Position numbers and translations under genes: made by a program. Below are positions 1 to 8,249 of a stretch of 15,000 nucleotides of DNA, piece after piece (the stretch's first letter is position 1; each line of letters begins with the position of its first letter). Location: positions 7,501 through 22,500 of the forward strand of contig CM018911.1 in the NCBI GenBank assembly GCA_009663005.1. Reading direction: 5' to 3'. The notes below the pieces were generated by a model, which worked only from the letters and a program-made list of their open reading frames with translations, was not told the origin of the DNA and did no database searches. The stretch is from Actinidia chinensis. Its lineage: Eukaryota > Streptophyta > Magnoliopsida > Ericales > Actinidiaceae.

Positions 1-260
1 AGCAACTTGTCAGGAAACTCACGTGCTTCAAATCCTACAAGTTGTAGATCTCCTGTGCAGGCAAAACACATCAATTGTAGTAGGCACAAGCATTTGGGGT
101 TTTCCTTCAGTTCTGGGGCCAAAGGGAAATCTGCCACCCCATTGGATTTTGGTAAGATTTCGAGTTTTACTGCAAGACAATTGCTCAGTGCAGCTGAAGA
201 GCTTCGGTCATTCCCAGTGGTGTCACTGGGTGCTGCTCTGGTATCACCCTTCAACGATGT
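1..260 (+). CDS. FAP2: FAP2-like (chalcone isomerase family) exon, 5' partial
   Basis: Coding exon, open from the window edge, in the frame that reads TTG at 7 (Leu, not a start). It ends at a strong donor (GT|GTAAGT, intron from 261) with two bases of a split codon. The roughly 86 residues are Ser/Lys/Arg-rich at first, then read SFTARQLLSAAEELRSFP and AALVSPFNDV. This fits the poorly conserved region ahead of the chalcone-isomerase fold in plastid fatty-acid-binding protein 2. Family knowledge: FAP proteins have the CHI fold, bind fatty acids in plastids and are not known to isomerise chalcones. The link to the next exon rests on phase (2+1) and an uninterrupted frame. The true start codon is upstream; an acceptor at 11-12 (ttgtcag) could be the exon start, which I cannot decide. 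The identity rests mainly on exons 2-4. Confidence 0.6.
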
Positions 261-493
261 GTAAGTCATTGCCACACACCGGCAGCACCTATCAAAAAGG
301 GGGAAAAAAAAAAGAAGTTGCTTGGAATCAGCTCCTTCTATTTAAAATATGGATCTTTATTCTGTTTGAAACATTTTTTTTTAATTAATTAGAGTTGATT
401 GAAATGCATCAACATCTTTTATAGTTTTTTTTTTGGCTAAATTTTTGCGCAAATCTTCCTTTCTGAGTTTCTTTCCTTTTGTATGATCATCAG

Positions 494-716
494 GTCTGCA
501 AAGGCTTTAGGTGTTCCTTTGGAGAATAGTGATATGCTAACACAGAGATGTATGGATAAAAGCCCTTGTGAGGTTAAGCATCATGGATGTGCTGATATTT
601 CTTTTCCCGACGTAAACTGGACTGTGCATGCAGTCGAGCCCAGAACTGGGATCGAGTTCCCCACAATTTTAGACAACATTTTGGAGGGAGAGAAAAATTC
701 TAGTTTAATGTCAGAG
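494..716 (+). CDS. FAP2: FAP2-like exon 2 of those visible
   Basis: Exon between a CAG acceptor (491-493) and a GAG|GTGAAA donor (717). Its first base completes the split Val codon of the previous exon, and it ends on a whole codon (Glu). It reads SAKALGVPLENSD ... CADISFPDVNWTVHAVEPRT, then TGIEFPTILDNILEGE. The EPRTGIEFPTILDN stretch is the start of the chalcone-isomerase-like domain, where family members carry a 'TG(I/V)xFP' motif. There is no internal stop. The ATG at 483 lies in the intron and only opens a frame by chance. The sense frame continues over the donor to 836, but intron 2 and the exon at 3009 give the family match. Intron 1 is 233 bp (261-493), T-rich near its acceptor, with an A-run at 305-313. 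Confidence 0.8.
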
Positions 717-1499
717 GTGAAAGTTTATAAGCTTTTAAAACTTATTGCTCATGGCTTATTCATGGTGTTTGCTGCAAATACATTATCACCTTGCATTTTA
801 CCTATTAGCCTTAATCTTTCATTCTGCATTTGCTAAGCCAACGAAGGTGTTTGTTCTGTCTCATTTTGTGGTTTCCCTTCAGCTGTAATTGCTTTTTGCA
901 TGATTCCATTTTGGTGGACAACTTTGGTTTCTTTAAATCTGATCCTGGAGACTAGGGCGATTATATGAACTATGAACGATAGTGGCAATATGTGGTAAGC
1001 AAATACTATATAGATGCATCTTGATGTGCATTCTGCATCTTATAATTTGCTCCAAAGATGTGGTCATTTCATATATTTTCTGCGGCTACAGTTGCTTTTG
1101 CATGTGTTTCCTTTTGAGGTGATCCCTTAAGACGATGAGATGACAAATAGAGACGAATATGCAGTGGATAGGTATTTATTTGTGGTTAAGTACCTCTCTA
1201 TAAAGAGGAGCTTCAAACCATTATTTGATCACTGGTCTACTATAAGTAAAATATGCAAAGAAAAGGTCTCTGGTTGGATACTTAAATGTTCAAAGGGAAA
1301 TGACCAAGGATTTTGATCCTTTAGATTCCACATTAGCTTTTTAAGTATCTCAAAATTAAATACAGCTACAATGTAGTGGACTTGTTGGAAGCTACTCAAC
1401 TATTTAGCTCTGTTATCGAAATTCGGAAATCACTAATACTGTGGCAATTTATGTATTGCAATGCATGTTTGGAAAACAATTCCGTTCCGAAACAGTATA

Positions 1500-1524
1500 T
1501 TTGGAGATCGAAGTGATCTCCAAA
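1500..1524. repeat. 10-bp perfect inverted repeat, 5-nt loop
   Basis: TTTGGAGATC at 1500-1509 is exactly complementary to GATCTCCAAA at 1515-1524, separated by GAAGT. It is intronic. It could be a chance palindrome or the remnant of a small foldback element; no flanking duplication was seen. Confidence 0.75.
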
Positions 1525-1754
1525 GTTTTTTTCCTACTTATTTCTTAAATATTTGCTTTTGAATAAAAAAACTAATTGTCATATTAGAAGAAAATGTAAA
1601 AAAAAAAATTGATCATAACCCACCTAGAAATATATTTTACATGGACAATTCAAAAACTTTTACGCCGCCTTTGATTTTTATTACTTGGAAGAAGTACAAT
1701 CTAATTGTACACTGCAACTATCGTATCACAATTTACGGCATATGGCGTATTGGG

Positions 1755-1775
1755 TCCGGATCCGGATCCGGATCC
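1755..1775. repeat. (TCCGGA)3 microsatellite
   Basis: Three perfect TCCGGA units plus TCC within intron 2. It is locally the only GC-rich stretch and contains three overlapping BamHI-type GGATCC sites. Confidence 0.9.
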
Positions 1776-2190
1776 TTATCCTTGTACCAGAACATTGTAT
1801 ATTCAAAGTAACATAGCTCTTTCAAGAGGTTGTATAGTGTATTTCATTAAGCCTTAATAAGTGAATTGTATTATTAAGCATTAGTTGAACATAAGTTTTT
1901 GAACTTGCATATCGGTAGGCTCTCTTGCGCTCGAGTGTTGTTATATGTAGGAAGAAAGGAACTTTTTGCTCTGACATAAAAACCAAGCAACAAAACTACT
2001 TGTACAAATGTATGTTATATGGACTCAAGTATGGATGTCCAGTGCAATTATGGGTCTAATGTCGGATTCATCTAATTCCCATCTCAAAGACACAGGAACT
2101 CGAAGACATATTATATTCCTCAATACATTTCATTATTTCCTTAGTAAAATGGATTTACTTGGAATCATAGAGCAGCATTTCCTAGTAGCA

Positions 2191-2322
2191 AGTTTTATGC
2201 ATAGTTCTATAGTGAACTCAACAAAATATGCTTGTTGGTGAATGTGGCATTTCATGAGTAATAAGTTGTATGCATAGTTCGATGGTAAACTCAAATTACA
2301 AAATATGCTTGCAGGTGAATAT
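2191..2322 (+). repeat. Imperfect direct duplication in intron 2
   Basis: The segments at 2191-2246 and 2264-2322 share the order AGTT.TATGCATAGTTC, ATAGT/ATGGT, AAACTCA, ACAAAATATGCTTG and GGTGAAT. They differ by a few substitutions and one short gap. The copies are 17 bp apart. This is a local segmental duplication of non-coding DNA, probably from replication slippage or repair. Confidence 0.75.
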
Positions 2323-3008
2323 CCAACTAAATATGCTGGACACATGCCTCACTCAAGAGTGTCTTGGGTTCAACATGAGTACAATTTACAAGAGTCCATG
2401 CAACATAGTTACAACTTACAAATAACATTGAACTTCGTAAAAAATAAAATTGTTCAAATGTTTAACGTTAAGAAAGCATAGGAATATTGAATACACATTT
2501 AAAAAAAGCTCATGGATTGGCGAATTGTGAATTGGATCATACGATCCCAATTGCTGATCGTTGGGAGCTTCGATTCCAGCGAGCTGCGAACAAAGTAAGG
2601 AATCAAAATGGGCACGAAAATAAAACCAAATTGAGTACGTACAATCGCCAGCATAATGTATTTTTTATTTTTGAAAAAAACTATTTGAGTTTGAACAATT
2701 ACTCTTACATGAGCTCTCTTTTGTTTTTATTTTTAATTTTTTTAGGATCAATTCTTTGTCATTGCAACATTAGCTATATTACTTTGGTATTGAATCATTT
2801 TGATATAATATTACTGGACTTTGGATATTGGCTCATTTTGATATTAATAGATGTGACCATTCTAATATAAAACTCCACTGCTGCCCTACATCAATTTTGG
2901 TTGTGTCCATCAACTCCCTACTCTGCTTGTATGCTATCTTTTATTTTGGAAGCTTTGATATATATATTTGTCACTATTTGTTTTTGAATGAATTGATCCT
3001 TGTTTCAG

Positions 3009-3084
3009 GTCCTTGTTGGAACTGGATCCAGAACAATGACTATAATCAAAATCAAATCTTTGAAGGTCTATGCATTTGGTTTTT
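3009..3084 (+). CDS. FAP2: FAP2-like exon 3 of those visible
   Basis: A 76-bp exon after a TTTCAG acceptor and before a TTTT|GTAAGT donor. It starts in phase 0 and ends with one base of the next codon. It reads VLVGTGSRTMTIIKIKSLKV then YAFGF. This is a hallmark segment of the FAP2 branch of the chalcone-isomerase-fold family: the 'LVGTG.R' strand, followed by the 'IKSLKVYAFG' strand that lines the ligand pocket. It joins in frame to exon 2 (..MSE|VLVG) and to exon 4 (..GF|YIHP). The frame stays open past the donor, which makes a naive ORF here misleading. This exon gives the strongest family match in the window. Confidence 0.9.
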
Positions 3085-3160
3085 GTAAGTATCCGTGGAT
3101 TTCAATCAATGCTTATGATGTTTTAGATTTCCCTTTAATTTAATTACTGTTGCCTTGTAG

Positions 3161-3260
3161 ATATTCATCCTTATGATGTCTGCGTGAAGTTGGGTCCAAA
3201 GTATGGTTCAATTCCAGTTGGTGAAGTTAACAATCATGATTTTTACAAGGATCTTCTCAG
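3161..3260 (+). CDS. FAP2: FAP2-like exon 4 of those visible
   Basis: A 100-bp exon bounded by a CTTGTAG acceptor (intron 3 is only 76 bp, 3085-3160) and a CTCAG|GTATTT donor at 3261. With the carried-over T it reads YIHPYDVCVKLGPKYGSIPV then GEVNNHDFYKDLLR. This continues the chalcone-isomerase-like domain: Y.HP, then the VC.KLGPKY helix, then the DFY.DLLR segment. It ends with two bases of a split Arg codon, so at least one more exon must follow. That exon is not in the window, because the intron entered at 3261 is filled with transposons to position 15000. All four exons are free of stops, which suggests the gene was under selection at least until recently. Confidence 0.88.
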
Positions 3261-3360
3261 GTATTTGAGCAATTGTTACTTTACCCTATAAATTATGCTG
3301 CAAATTAATAATAAAAAAATAGCAGCTGTCAGCTTGAGTGGCATTTCATGTCACCCCAAG

Positions 3361-3576
3361 TGATGTAGTCATTTTGTGTGTTCTATGCTTGTGTACTTGT
3401 GTTTACTTGTTGCTGAGTTGTCATTAGCTGTCATTAGGCTATAAATAAGTAGCTAATGGGCTTGATAATTGTTGTTGATACTTTGTTGATGAATGGAATT
3501 GAGCTTTGGCTCTTTAAACCCTAATTTGAGAGTTTCTCTCTCTAGATTTGCATTCCAATAGCATTTGGATGCATCA
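3361..3576 (+). repeat. 5' LTR of outer element
   Basis: Starts TGATGTAGTC and ends GGATGCATCA, giving TG..CA ends with a 5-bp terminal inverted repeat TGATG/CATCA. The first ~165 bp match 14844-15000. By eye I count about eight substitutions, a 10-bp extra TGTTTACTTG-like segment near 3396 in this copy, and one single-base gap. At 216 bp it is short for a plant gypsy LTR. The right edge is fixed by the CA end and the primer site three bases further on. Confidence 0.88.
3440..3447 (+). promoter_or_regulatory. TATA box of outer LTR
   Basis: TATAAATA inside the LTR, conserved in the 3' copy at 14913-14920. It is the expected Pol II core promoter of the element, with transcription predicted to begin some 25-35 bp downstream. 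The start site is inferred. Confidence 0.6.
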
Positions 3577-3579
3577 TTT

Positions 3580-3591
3580 TGGTATGAGAGC
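3580..3591 (+). other. Primer binding site, initiator-Met tRNA type
   Basis: TGGTATGAGAGC starts four bases after the LTR end. The usual plant primer site complementary to the 3' end of initiator Met-tRNA is TGGTATCAGAGC, so there is one mismatch (C to G at the seventh base). The position and motif confirm the LTR edge and orientation. Confidence 0.85.
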
Positions 3592-4218
3592 ATAGGCTTT
3601 GATTTGTTTGTCTTCCAATCAGTAGATTCCTTACCAAAAAGTCTCACTGGAGACTAACTGAAGCTGCCACAAGTCTGTCAGAAAGGCTCGCCGAACCTTA
3701 AATCGACCTCAGATTGGGTCAATTTCTGCACGTCTAGTTGAATCAAACCTCAAGAATGTTGTTTCGAGCCTAATCGCATAGAACATACGCGATTCGTCAA
3801 ATTGAATCCTGACATGCCCAAATCGAAATCGAATCTACACAATGTCGACATTTCGAACCAAAATCGAGCCTAAATAACTCAATTCGAACGCTAATCGATC
3901 GATTCGAGTTTGAGAGACTGATTTCGAACTCTAAATCAGTCGATTGGAGCCTTAATTGGTTCGTATCAGGTTCGGATTTTCATACAGGTTCGACCTTTGT
4001 CCGATTCGACTCACGCATGGCTCGATTTCAGTGATTTGAGTTCGATTTAGTCTACAGCTGGTTCAATTTGTGTCGAATTGAGTCGCGATCTTGATTCAAC
4101 TAGTTTGAGCAGTTCTATAATGATCTTGACCAGTCTTTGACCAATTTTAACTAGTTTGACCAATTTTGACCAGAGTTGACTATGTTTGACCGAGTTGGAC
4201 TAAGTTTTGTTTGTTGAA
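3592..4218 (+). other. Untranslated leader of outer element
   Basis: About 630 bp between primer site and gag ATG, without a coding frame. The middle (3703-4076) is packed with the word TCGA (about 18 by eye) in AATCGA, TTCGAA and GATTCGA contexts. The end (4126-4191) has six TTGAC motifs. It would hold the packaging signal and the 5' UTR of the genomic RNA in a live element; that role is inferred from position. Confidence 0.6.
4126..4191 (+). promoter_or_regulatory. Cluster of six W-box-like TTGAC(C/T) motifs
   Basis: TTGACC occurs at 4126, 4137, 4156, 4166 and 4186, and TTGACT at 4176. The last four are spaced exactly 10 bp apart. TTGAC(C/T) is the core bound by plant WRKY factors. A function is not shown: it may simply be a tandemly amplified short word in the leader. 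It lies about 30 bp upstream of the gag start. Confidence 0.5.
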
Positions 4219-5494
4219 ATGGCTCAAAGAGGAAGAGGGAGAAGAGGAGGAGGTAGAGGTTTCATGCCAAATGTTGTGGAAGGATTTGATGTTAATCCAC
4301 CAATTGGAAGGAATAATGGCAACCTAAACCAAAGGGATGAAATTGAAGAGTTTAGAAGGTAAGTTGCTACCATAACGGAGATGGTGAAACGTTTGCTATC
4401 TCCTACGGAGGGTAGTGATGTATCCGAGGATGCTCAAACTCCCTTTGAGAATCATTTTGGCACTTCGAATGGGCGTAGAACATTTCCGGACCAATTTGAA
4501 GATTAATGGGAAAAGAATATCAAAATTGAACTTCCCGTCTTGATCCCGATGTGTTTGTGGATTGATTGAACACAGTTGAGAAGGTGTTTGACTATGGTGA
4601 TGTGTTCGAAGATAAGAAGGTGAAATTGATGTCTATTCGCCCAAAAGGGAGAGCCTCTGCTTGGTGGGAACAAATGCAAATGAGTAGGCAACGAAGAGGA
4701 AAGGGGAAAATTTGAGATTGGGAGAAAATAAAAAATAAACTCAAGGAGCAATTTGTGCCACACAAACTCTCTACAAGAACTTGCATAATCTTAGGCAAGT
4801 TGGAAGTGTAGATGATTATATCGAGGCCTTCTATCAACTTGTTGCATGAGTGGACATCAATGAAAGTGAAGAGCAAATGGTTGCAAGGTACATTAGTGGT
4901 TTAAAGCCTTCAATTCAAGATGTGTTAGTGCTTCAATCTTTGTGGTCAGTTTTGGAAGCATATAATCGAGCTTTGTTGGTTGAGAAACAACAATTATGGA
5001 GTGTTTTGAGGTCTGGGCAGCAATACCAAGGTGGCTCCAAGTTTGGACAGCCATACCAAAACTATTCCTAGGCCTGCTCTTCATCTACTAGTGATAAGAG
5101 TAGTTCTTTTGGGGCTGGAGTTCAAACCAAGGGTGCTAAACCTGCTGGTCCAAGCCAATACCAGCCATACCGGCCTTCAGAAAGTAGAAATCGATACCAA
5201 ATTCGAGGGTTCAAGTGTTTCAAGTGTGGGGAACCGGGGCACAAATCGGCGGAATGTAGAAAAGCTTCTGGGAATCGAAACAAGGCTCTTCCCATGGAGA
5301 AAATGGTGGAGCAAAGTTGTGAAGACGGTATTCCCATCTATGATCAACCCATCAATGAAAAGCTTGGGGGTGATATGGAGGAGGAAGAAGGTCTTGGACT
5401 TATAATCAAGAAGACACTTCTCGCGCCCAAGCAAGATGACGAAGAAAATTGGCTGCGCACTAATATTTTCTACACCACTTGGAATATTGGGGGC
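4219..5494 (+). pseudogene. gag: Outer element gag, broken
   Basis: Gag forms the particle and binds the element RNA. It starts at ATG 4219 with an Arg/Gly-rich tail, MAQRGRGRRGGGRG. Stops interrupt at 4360 (TAA), 4504 (TAA), 4563 (TGA where Trp is usual), 4713 (TGA), about 4847 (TGA) and 5069 (TAG). The frame changes near 4535 and again near 4765. Recognisable capsid pieces are VEKVFDY, GRASAWWEQMQMSRQRRGKG, DDYIEAFYQLV, and SEEQMVARYISGLKPSIQD (4871-4927). A complete CCHC zinc knuckle, CFKCGEPGHKSAEC, lies at 5216-5257 (C-x2-C-x4-H-x4-C). An acidic linker (DMEEEEG) leads to protease. Several stops fit C-to-T or G-to-A decay of CAA, CGA or TGG codons. It cannot be expressed as one protein. 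Confidence 0.9.
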
Positions 5495-5800
5495 TGAGTT
5501 TGCAGTATGATCATTGATGGTGGGAGTTATGAGAATGTCATCTCCAAAAAGATGGTTGATAAGTTGCACCTCAAGGTGACTAAGAGATGTTTGGTGTCTT
5601 TTTCCATTCGGAGGAAGTATTTTGATGTGATGTGGTACCAATGGATGCTTTCCGAATTCTTCTTGTAAGACCGTGGCAATATGATAGAGCGACAATCCAT
5701 GATGGCAAGAGAAATTCTTACACGGTTTTTAAAGAGGATCAACAATTTAAATTGCTGCCCATGAAAGAAAAGGTGACTACTAAGGCACCTTCGACAACTC
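5495..5800 (+). pseudogene. Outer element aspartic protease, broken
   Basis: The retropepsin-like protease cuts the Gag-Pol polyprotein in the particle. A TGA at 5495 separates it from gag. The active-site loop reads MIIDGGSYENVISKKMVDKL (DGGS in place of the usual DS/TGA; the catalytic Asp is kept). Compared with the usual plant gypsy protease, about 20-25 residues seem missing in frame between KLHLKV and TKRCLVSFSI. A frameshift lies at about 5620-5635, after which the ILL.RPWQYDR motif and the YTVFK segment (5632 on) are read in another frame. It is inactive as written. Confidence 0.85.
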
Positions 5801-6168
5801 TTCTTGCTTCTAACCGAGAGTCCGGGTGCATTCTAATGTTGATTCCGGTGGTGACCATGGCTGCCTCTAATGTTCCAGCAATGGTGGAGGGACTTATGCA
5901 GCAATATGTGGATGTTTTTCCTCTGGATTTGCATTCCGAATTACCTCCGATGCAGGATATCCAGCATTGTATTGATTTGGTACATGGTGCAGCCCTTCCA
6001 AACAAACTGGCTTATCGGATGTATGCAAAAAAGAGGGAAGAGCTTCAAAGGCAAGTAGAGGAACTTCTTAACAAAGGTTACATACGTGCAGGTCTTAGTC
6101 CTTGTGCAATCCCGACTCTTTTAACTCCGAAAAAGGATGGTTCTTGGAGGATGTGTGTTGATAGTAGA
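5801..6168 (+). pseudogene. Outer element reverse transcriptase, first part
   Basis: Open continuation of the frame from 5632. It contains the pre-RT linker (QYVDVFPLDLHSELPPMQDI), then LPNKLAYRMYAKKREELQRQ, GYIRAGLSPCAIPTLLTPKK and DGSWRMCVDSR, which are the N-terminal fingers of gypsy RT. The frame is cut exactly after VDSR by the inner element at 6169. The remaining RT resumes at 12097. Confidence 0.92.
6164..6168 (+). repeat. Target-site duplication of inner element, left copy
   Basis: GTAGA before the left LTR; the right counterpart after 12096 reads GTAAG. Aligned with the expected conserved RT codons, the right copy fits GTAGA with one lost base, so this is an imperfect 5-bp duplication typical of LTR element integration. 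Confidence 0.5.
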
Positions 6169-6760
6169 TGAAATGCAAATAGAAAACAAGAAAAGAGAGG
6201 TAGATGGTGCAACCAACACAATCCACACAGGAATAAGGTCTTCTTCAACATAAGATGGAAATCTAAGAACTAACCACATACTGACCTGGAAATTCTGAGA
6301 CAACCAGATCTGAAAATTGGAAGAGAACCGCAGCTTTAGCTAGCCGCTTCGCGCATACAGCAGCAACAGATGGATCGTAGGCCACTGCGGGGGTGACTCC
6401 TCACACCCTAGTCCTCCAAATCTCTTCAAACTCGAGCTTTTGGAGTCTCTCATGCTCTCACGTATCTTCTTCAGGCAAAGCAAAAAAAAAAGTTCCCCAG
6501 AAAAGGAGACTGACCTTCTTTTATAGGAAGTTCAAGAAGCTTTCCAAGAAGCCAGCAAAAGTTTTCACCTAACCCTAAAGACAGATATCTCTCATTTTAC
6601 CCCCAAAACCTTAGAATAAACTTTCAAAACAGCCCAACAACCCAAATGTACCTAAGAGACCCACCTTGCCCCTAAAGACTTTAAACCCTCAAAAAAGACA
6701 GAATACCCTCACTAGGAATTGATAACTACTATATACATATTTACATGGACTTCAGCATCT
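6169..6760 (-). repeat. 3' LTR of inner element (left copy)
   Basis: Matches 11513-12096 throughout, but with very many one- to three-base gaps. The left edge is TGAAATGCAAATAG against TGATGCAAATAG in the other copy. The right edge reads TTCAGCATCT where the other copy has TGCATCA, so the first base of the element-sense LTR is probably mutated. It contains a minus-strand TATAAAAG at 6518-6525. Confidence 0.85.
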
Positions 6761-6775
6761 CCCCGTGTTAGAAGA
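6761..6775 (-). other. Polypurine tract of inner element
   Basis: On the minus strand the sequence immediately before the 3' LTR is TAACACGGGG, then AGATGC of the LTR. A short G-rich tract abutting the LTR is where plus-strand DNA priming occurs in LTR elements. It is short and not perfectly purine. Confidence 0.5.
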
Positions 6776-7030
6776 ACTCGCCTCCGTGCGAGTCTCCATT
6801 TTTGGCCTGATACATTTCTGGATCAATACGTTAAACTCCGCTTAAGAAATTCAGGAATTCTCAAATCAGGTTTTCCAGCCCATTTAACAAGAAATCTAAA
6901 GTGTTTACCCGCTTCTGGTCTTCATTTCTCGAACCTGAATCACCTTTTCAACCCCGGTCTTTATCTGTAGTTTTAGGTAGATTAGGCATCCCATTTGCAG
7001 CGTTTTCAATTTCCACCTCCCGGTCGCCAT
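6776..7030 (-). pseudogene. Chromodomain-like C-terminus of inner element
   Basis: On the minus strand, around 6865-6897, the reading RFLVKWAGKPD matches the 'YLVKW.G.P' core of integrase-linked chromodomains. A shifted frame follows with RIDPEMYQAK, similar to the segment after it. Two or more frame changes separate the pieces, and a stop interrupts the core in some frames. Chromodomains of chromovirus integrases bind modified histones and steer insertion. The call rests on short motifs, with the family position (directly after integrase, before the 3' LTR) as support. Confidence 0.65.
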
Positions 7031-8249
7031 AAAGGTATGTAAGTCTGCACATTAAATATGGGAGATATGTCTAGACCACGAGGAAGCTGAACTTCATAAG
7101 CTTCTCACCAAATTTGCGCAAGACTTGACATGGGGCCAACTCTTCTTGCTTTTCAACTTGTGGTAAGTACCAGCCGGAAACCTTTCACTTACGAAGGAAA
7201 CCATACCCAATCTCCTACTTGTGATACGCTGTTGAACCTCCGTTTACGATCACTGCTTGTTTGTAACGTTGATTTATGTTTTCAATTTCTTTCGAACCTC
7301 TTCTTGATCTCTCCTCAGATTCTCTGCATATGCAAATGGCATCATCGCTAGCTCGGGGCTGGTTTGACACATTATAAGGTCAACACTTGTTCGGATTCTG
7401 ACCATAAACGCTTGAAAGGACTCTTCCCGTAGATCTATTCAAAGTGGCTGTGGGGGGGGGGGGGGGGGGGTTATAAGCAAATTCAGTCTTTCGGCAATGT
7501 CAAATCCCACTTATTGATGTGGTCTTCGCAAGGCATCTTAGCAAATTTCCCAAACTCCGATTAACAACCTCGGTTGACCGTCTGTTTGGATGATAGCGCT
7601 GCTATACTGCAATTTAGTTGCAACAATTCACAAAGTTTCCAAAATGACTGAGAACTTGGTATCCCGGTCGGATGTGATAGTCTTGGCAAACCATGTAGTC
7701 TAACCACCTCCCGAAAGAAAAGAGGTTCATGTTGGTCCATCTAAGGTTTCTTGCAAGCAATGAAGTGAGCCTCTTAGATAAACGGTCCAACCCCCACAAA
7801 AATAGAATCGGGCCCCTTCTTGTCCGAGGCACGCCCAACACAAAATCCATACTAACTTCCATCCATGGAGGGTAAGGAATTGGTAATGGAGTGTAGAGAC
7901 CAGTATTTGCTGCTGCCCCTTGAACTTACAACCGACACCTTTCAACATGCCCGATAAACATCCGTCTCAATTTGGCCAAAAGTACCTTTCTGACAACTAA
8001 GTTCAGTGTTTTATTCCCGCCCAAAATGACCTCCCAGTCCCGCCTCCATGAAGCTCGGCAATCAAAGTTTCCCTCAAGGAACCCTCAGTAATCACAACTT
8101 CACTCCCTTGAACAAATAGCCATCATTTACAACAAATTCTGCCCTTTGCCTTGTTATCTTGGGCTGCATGTGTCTCAAGCAGTCACTGAAAAATAAGGAT
8201 CTTCCATGTAGCGCTCCTTTACACCTCTACCCAACAAACTATTCGACAA
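7031..8249 (-). pseudogene. Inner element integrase, broken
   Basis: Integrase inserts the DNA copy. In minus-strand order: a zinc-binding HHCC remnant (ELHGGG then GHFGR in another frame, about 8000-8075), then MEVSMDFVLGVPRTRRGP (7862 downward, first catalytic Asp at 7845-7847), VDRLSK, and the 'LVLPK.EFAYN' region near 7470-7500. A run of 19 C (plus-strand G, 7452-7470) follows EFAYN and displaces the conserved NSS/NRST segment; STGKSPF-like bases resume after it. The C-terminal part (about 7130-7260) retains a SERFPAGTYHKLK-like stretch. Frameshifts are frequent. Confidence 0.85.
7452..7470 (+). repeat. G19 homopolymer
   Basis: Nineteen G on the plus strand, within the inner integrase just after its EFAYN motif. 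It replaces or splits conserved codons. See the related runs at 12242-12273 and 14170-14187. Confidence 0.95.

Larger units (their letters stand above)
717..3008 (+). other. FAP2-like intron 2, no gene seen
   Basis: A 2292-bp AT-rich intron from GTGAAA to TTTCAG. I find no coding exon in it: the longer open frames (2008-2241, 2487-2870 plus; 2133-2345 minus) have no recognisable motifs, are AT-rich and look random. It holds a short perfect hairpin (1500-1524), a (TCCGGA) microsatellite (1755-1775), and an imperfect ~57-bp direct duplication (2191-2246 and 2264-2322), listed separately. No retroelement boundaries were found in it. Confidence 0.7.

Noticed and set aside
2008..2241. Open frame of 77 codons in FAP2 intron 2
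   Set aside because: No family resemblance, and it overlaps the non-coding direct duplication.
2487..2870. Open frame of 127 codons in FAP2 intron 2
   Set aside because: Hydrophobic AT-rich translation with no motif or consistent start; a chance frame in an AT-rich intron.
3580..3591. Possible tRNA gene fragment
   Set aside because: Only a 12-base primer-site complement next to the LTR; no cloverleaf around it.
5177..5695. Minus-strand open frame of 172 codons
   Set aside because: It is the antisense shadow of gag/protease, whose plus frame contains the zinc knuckle and protease motifs.
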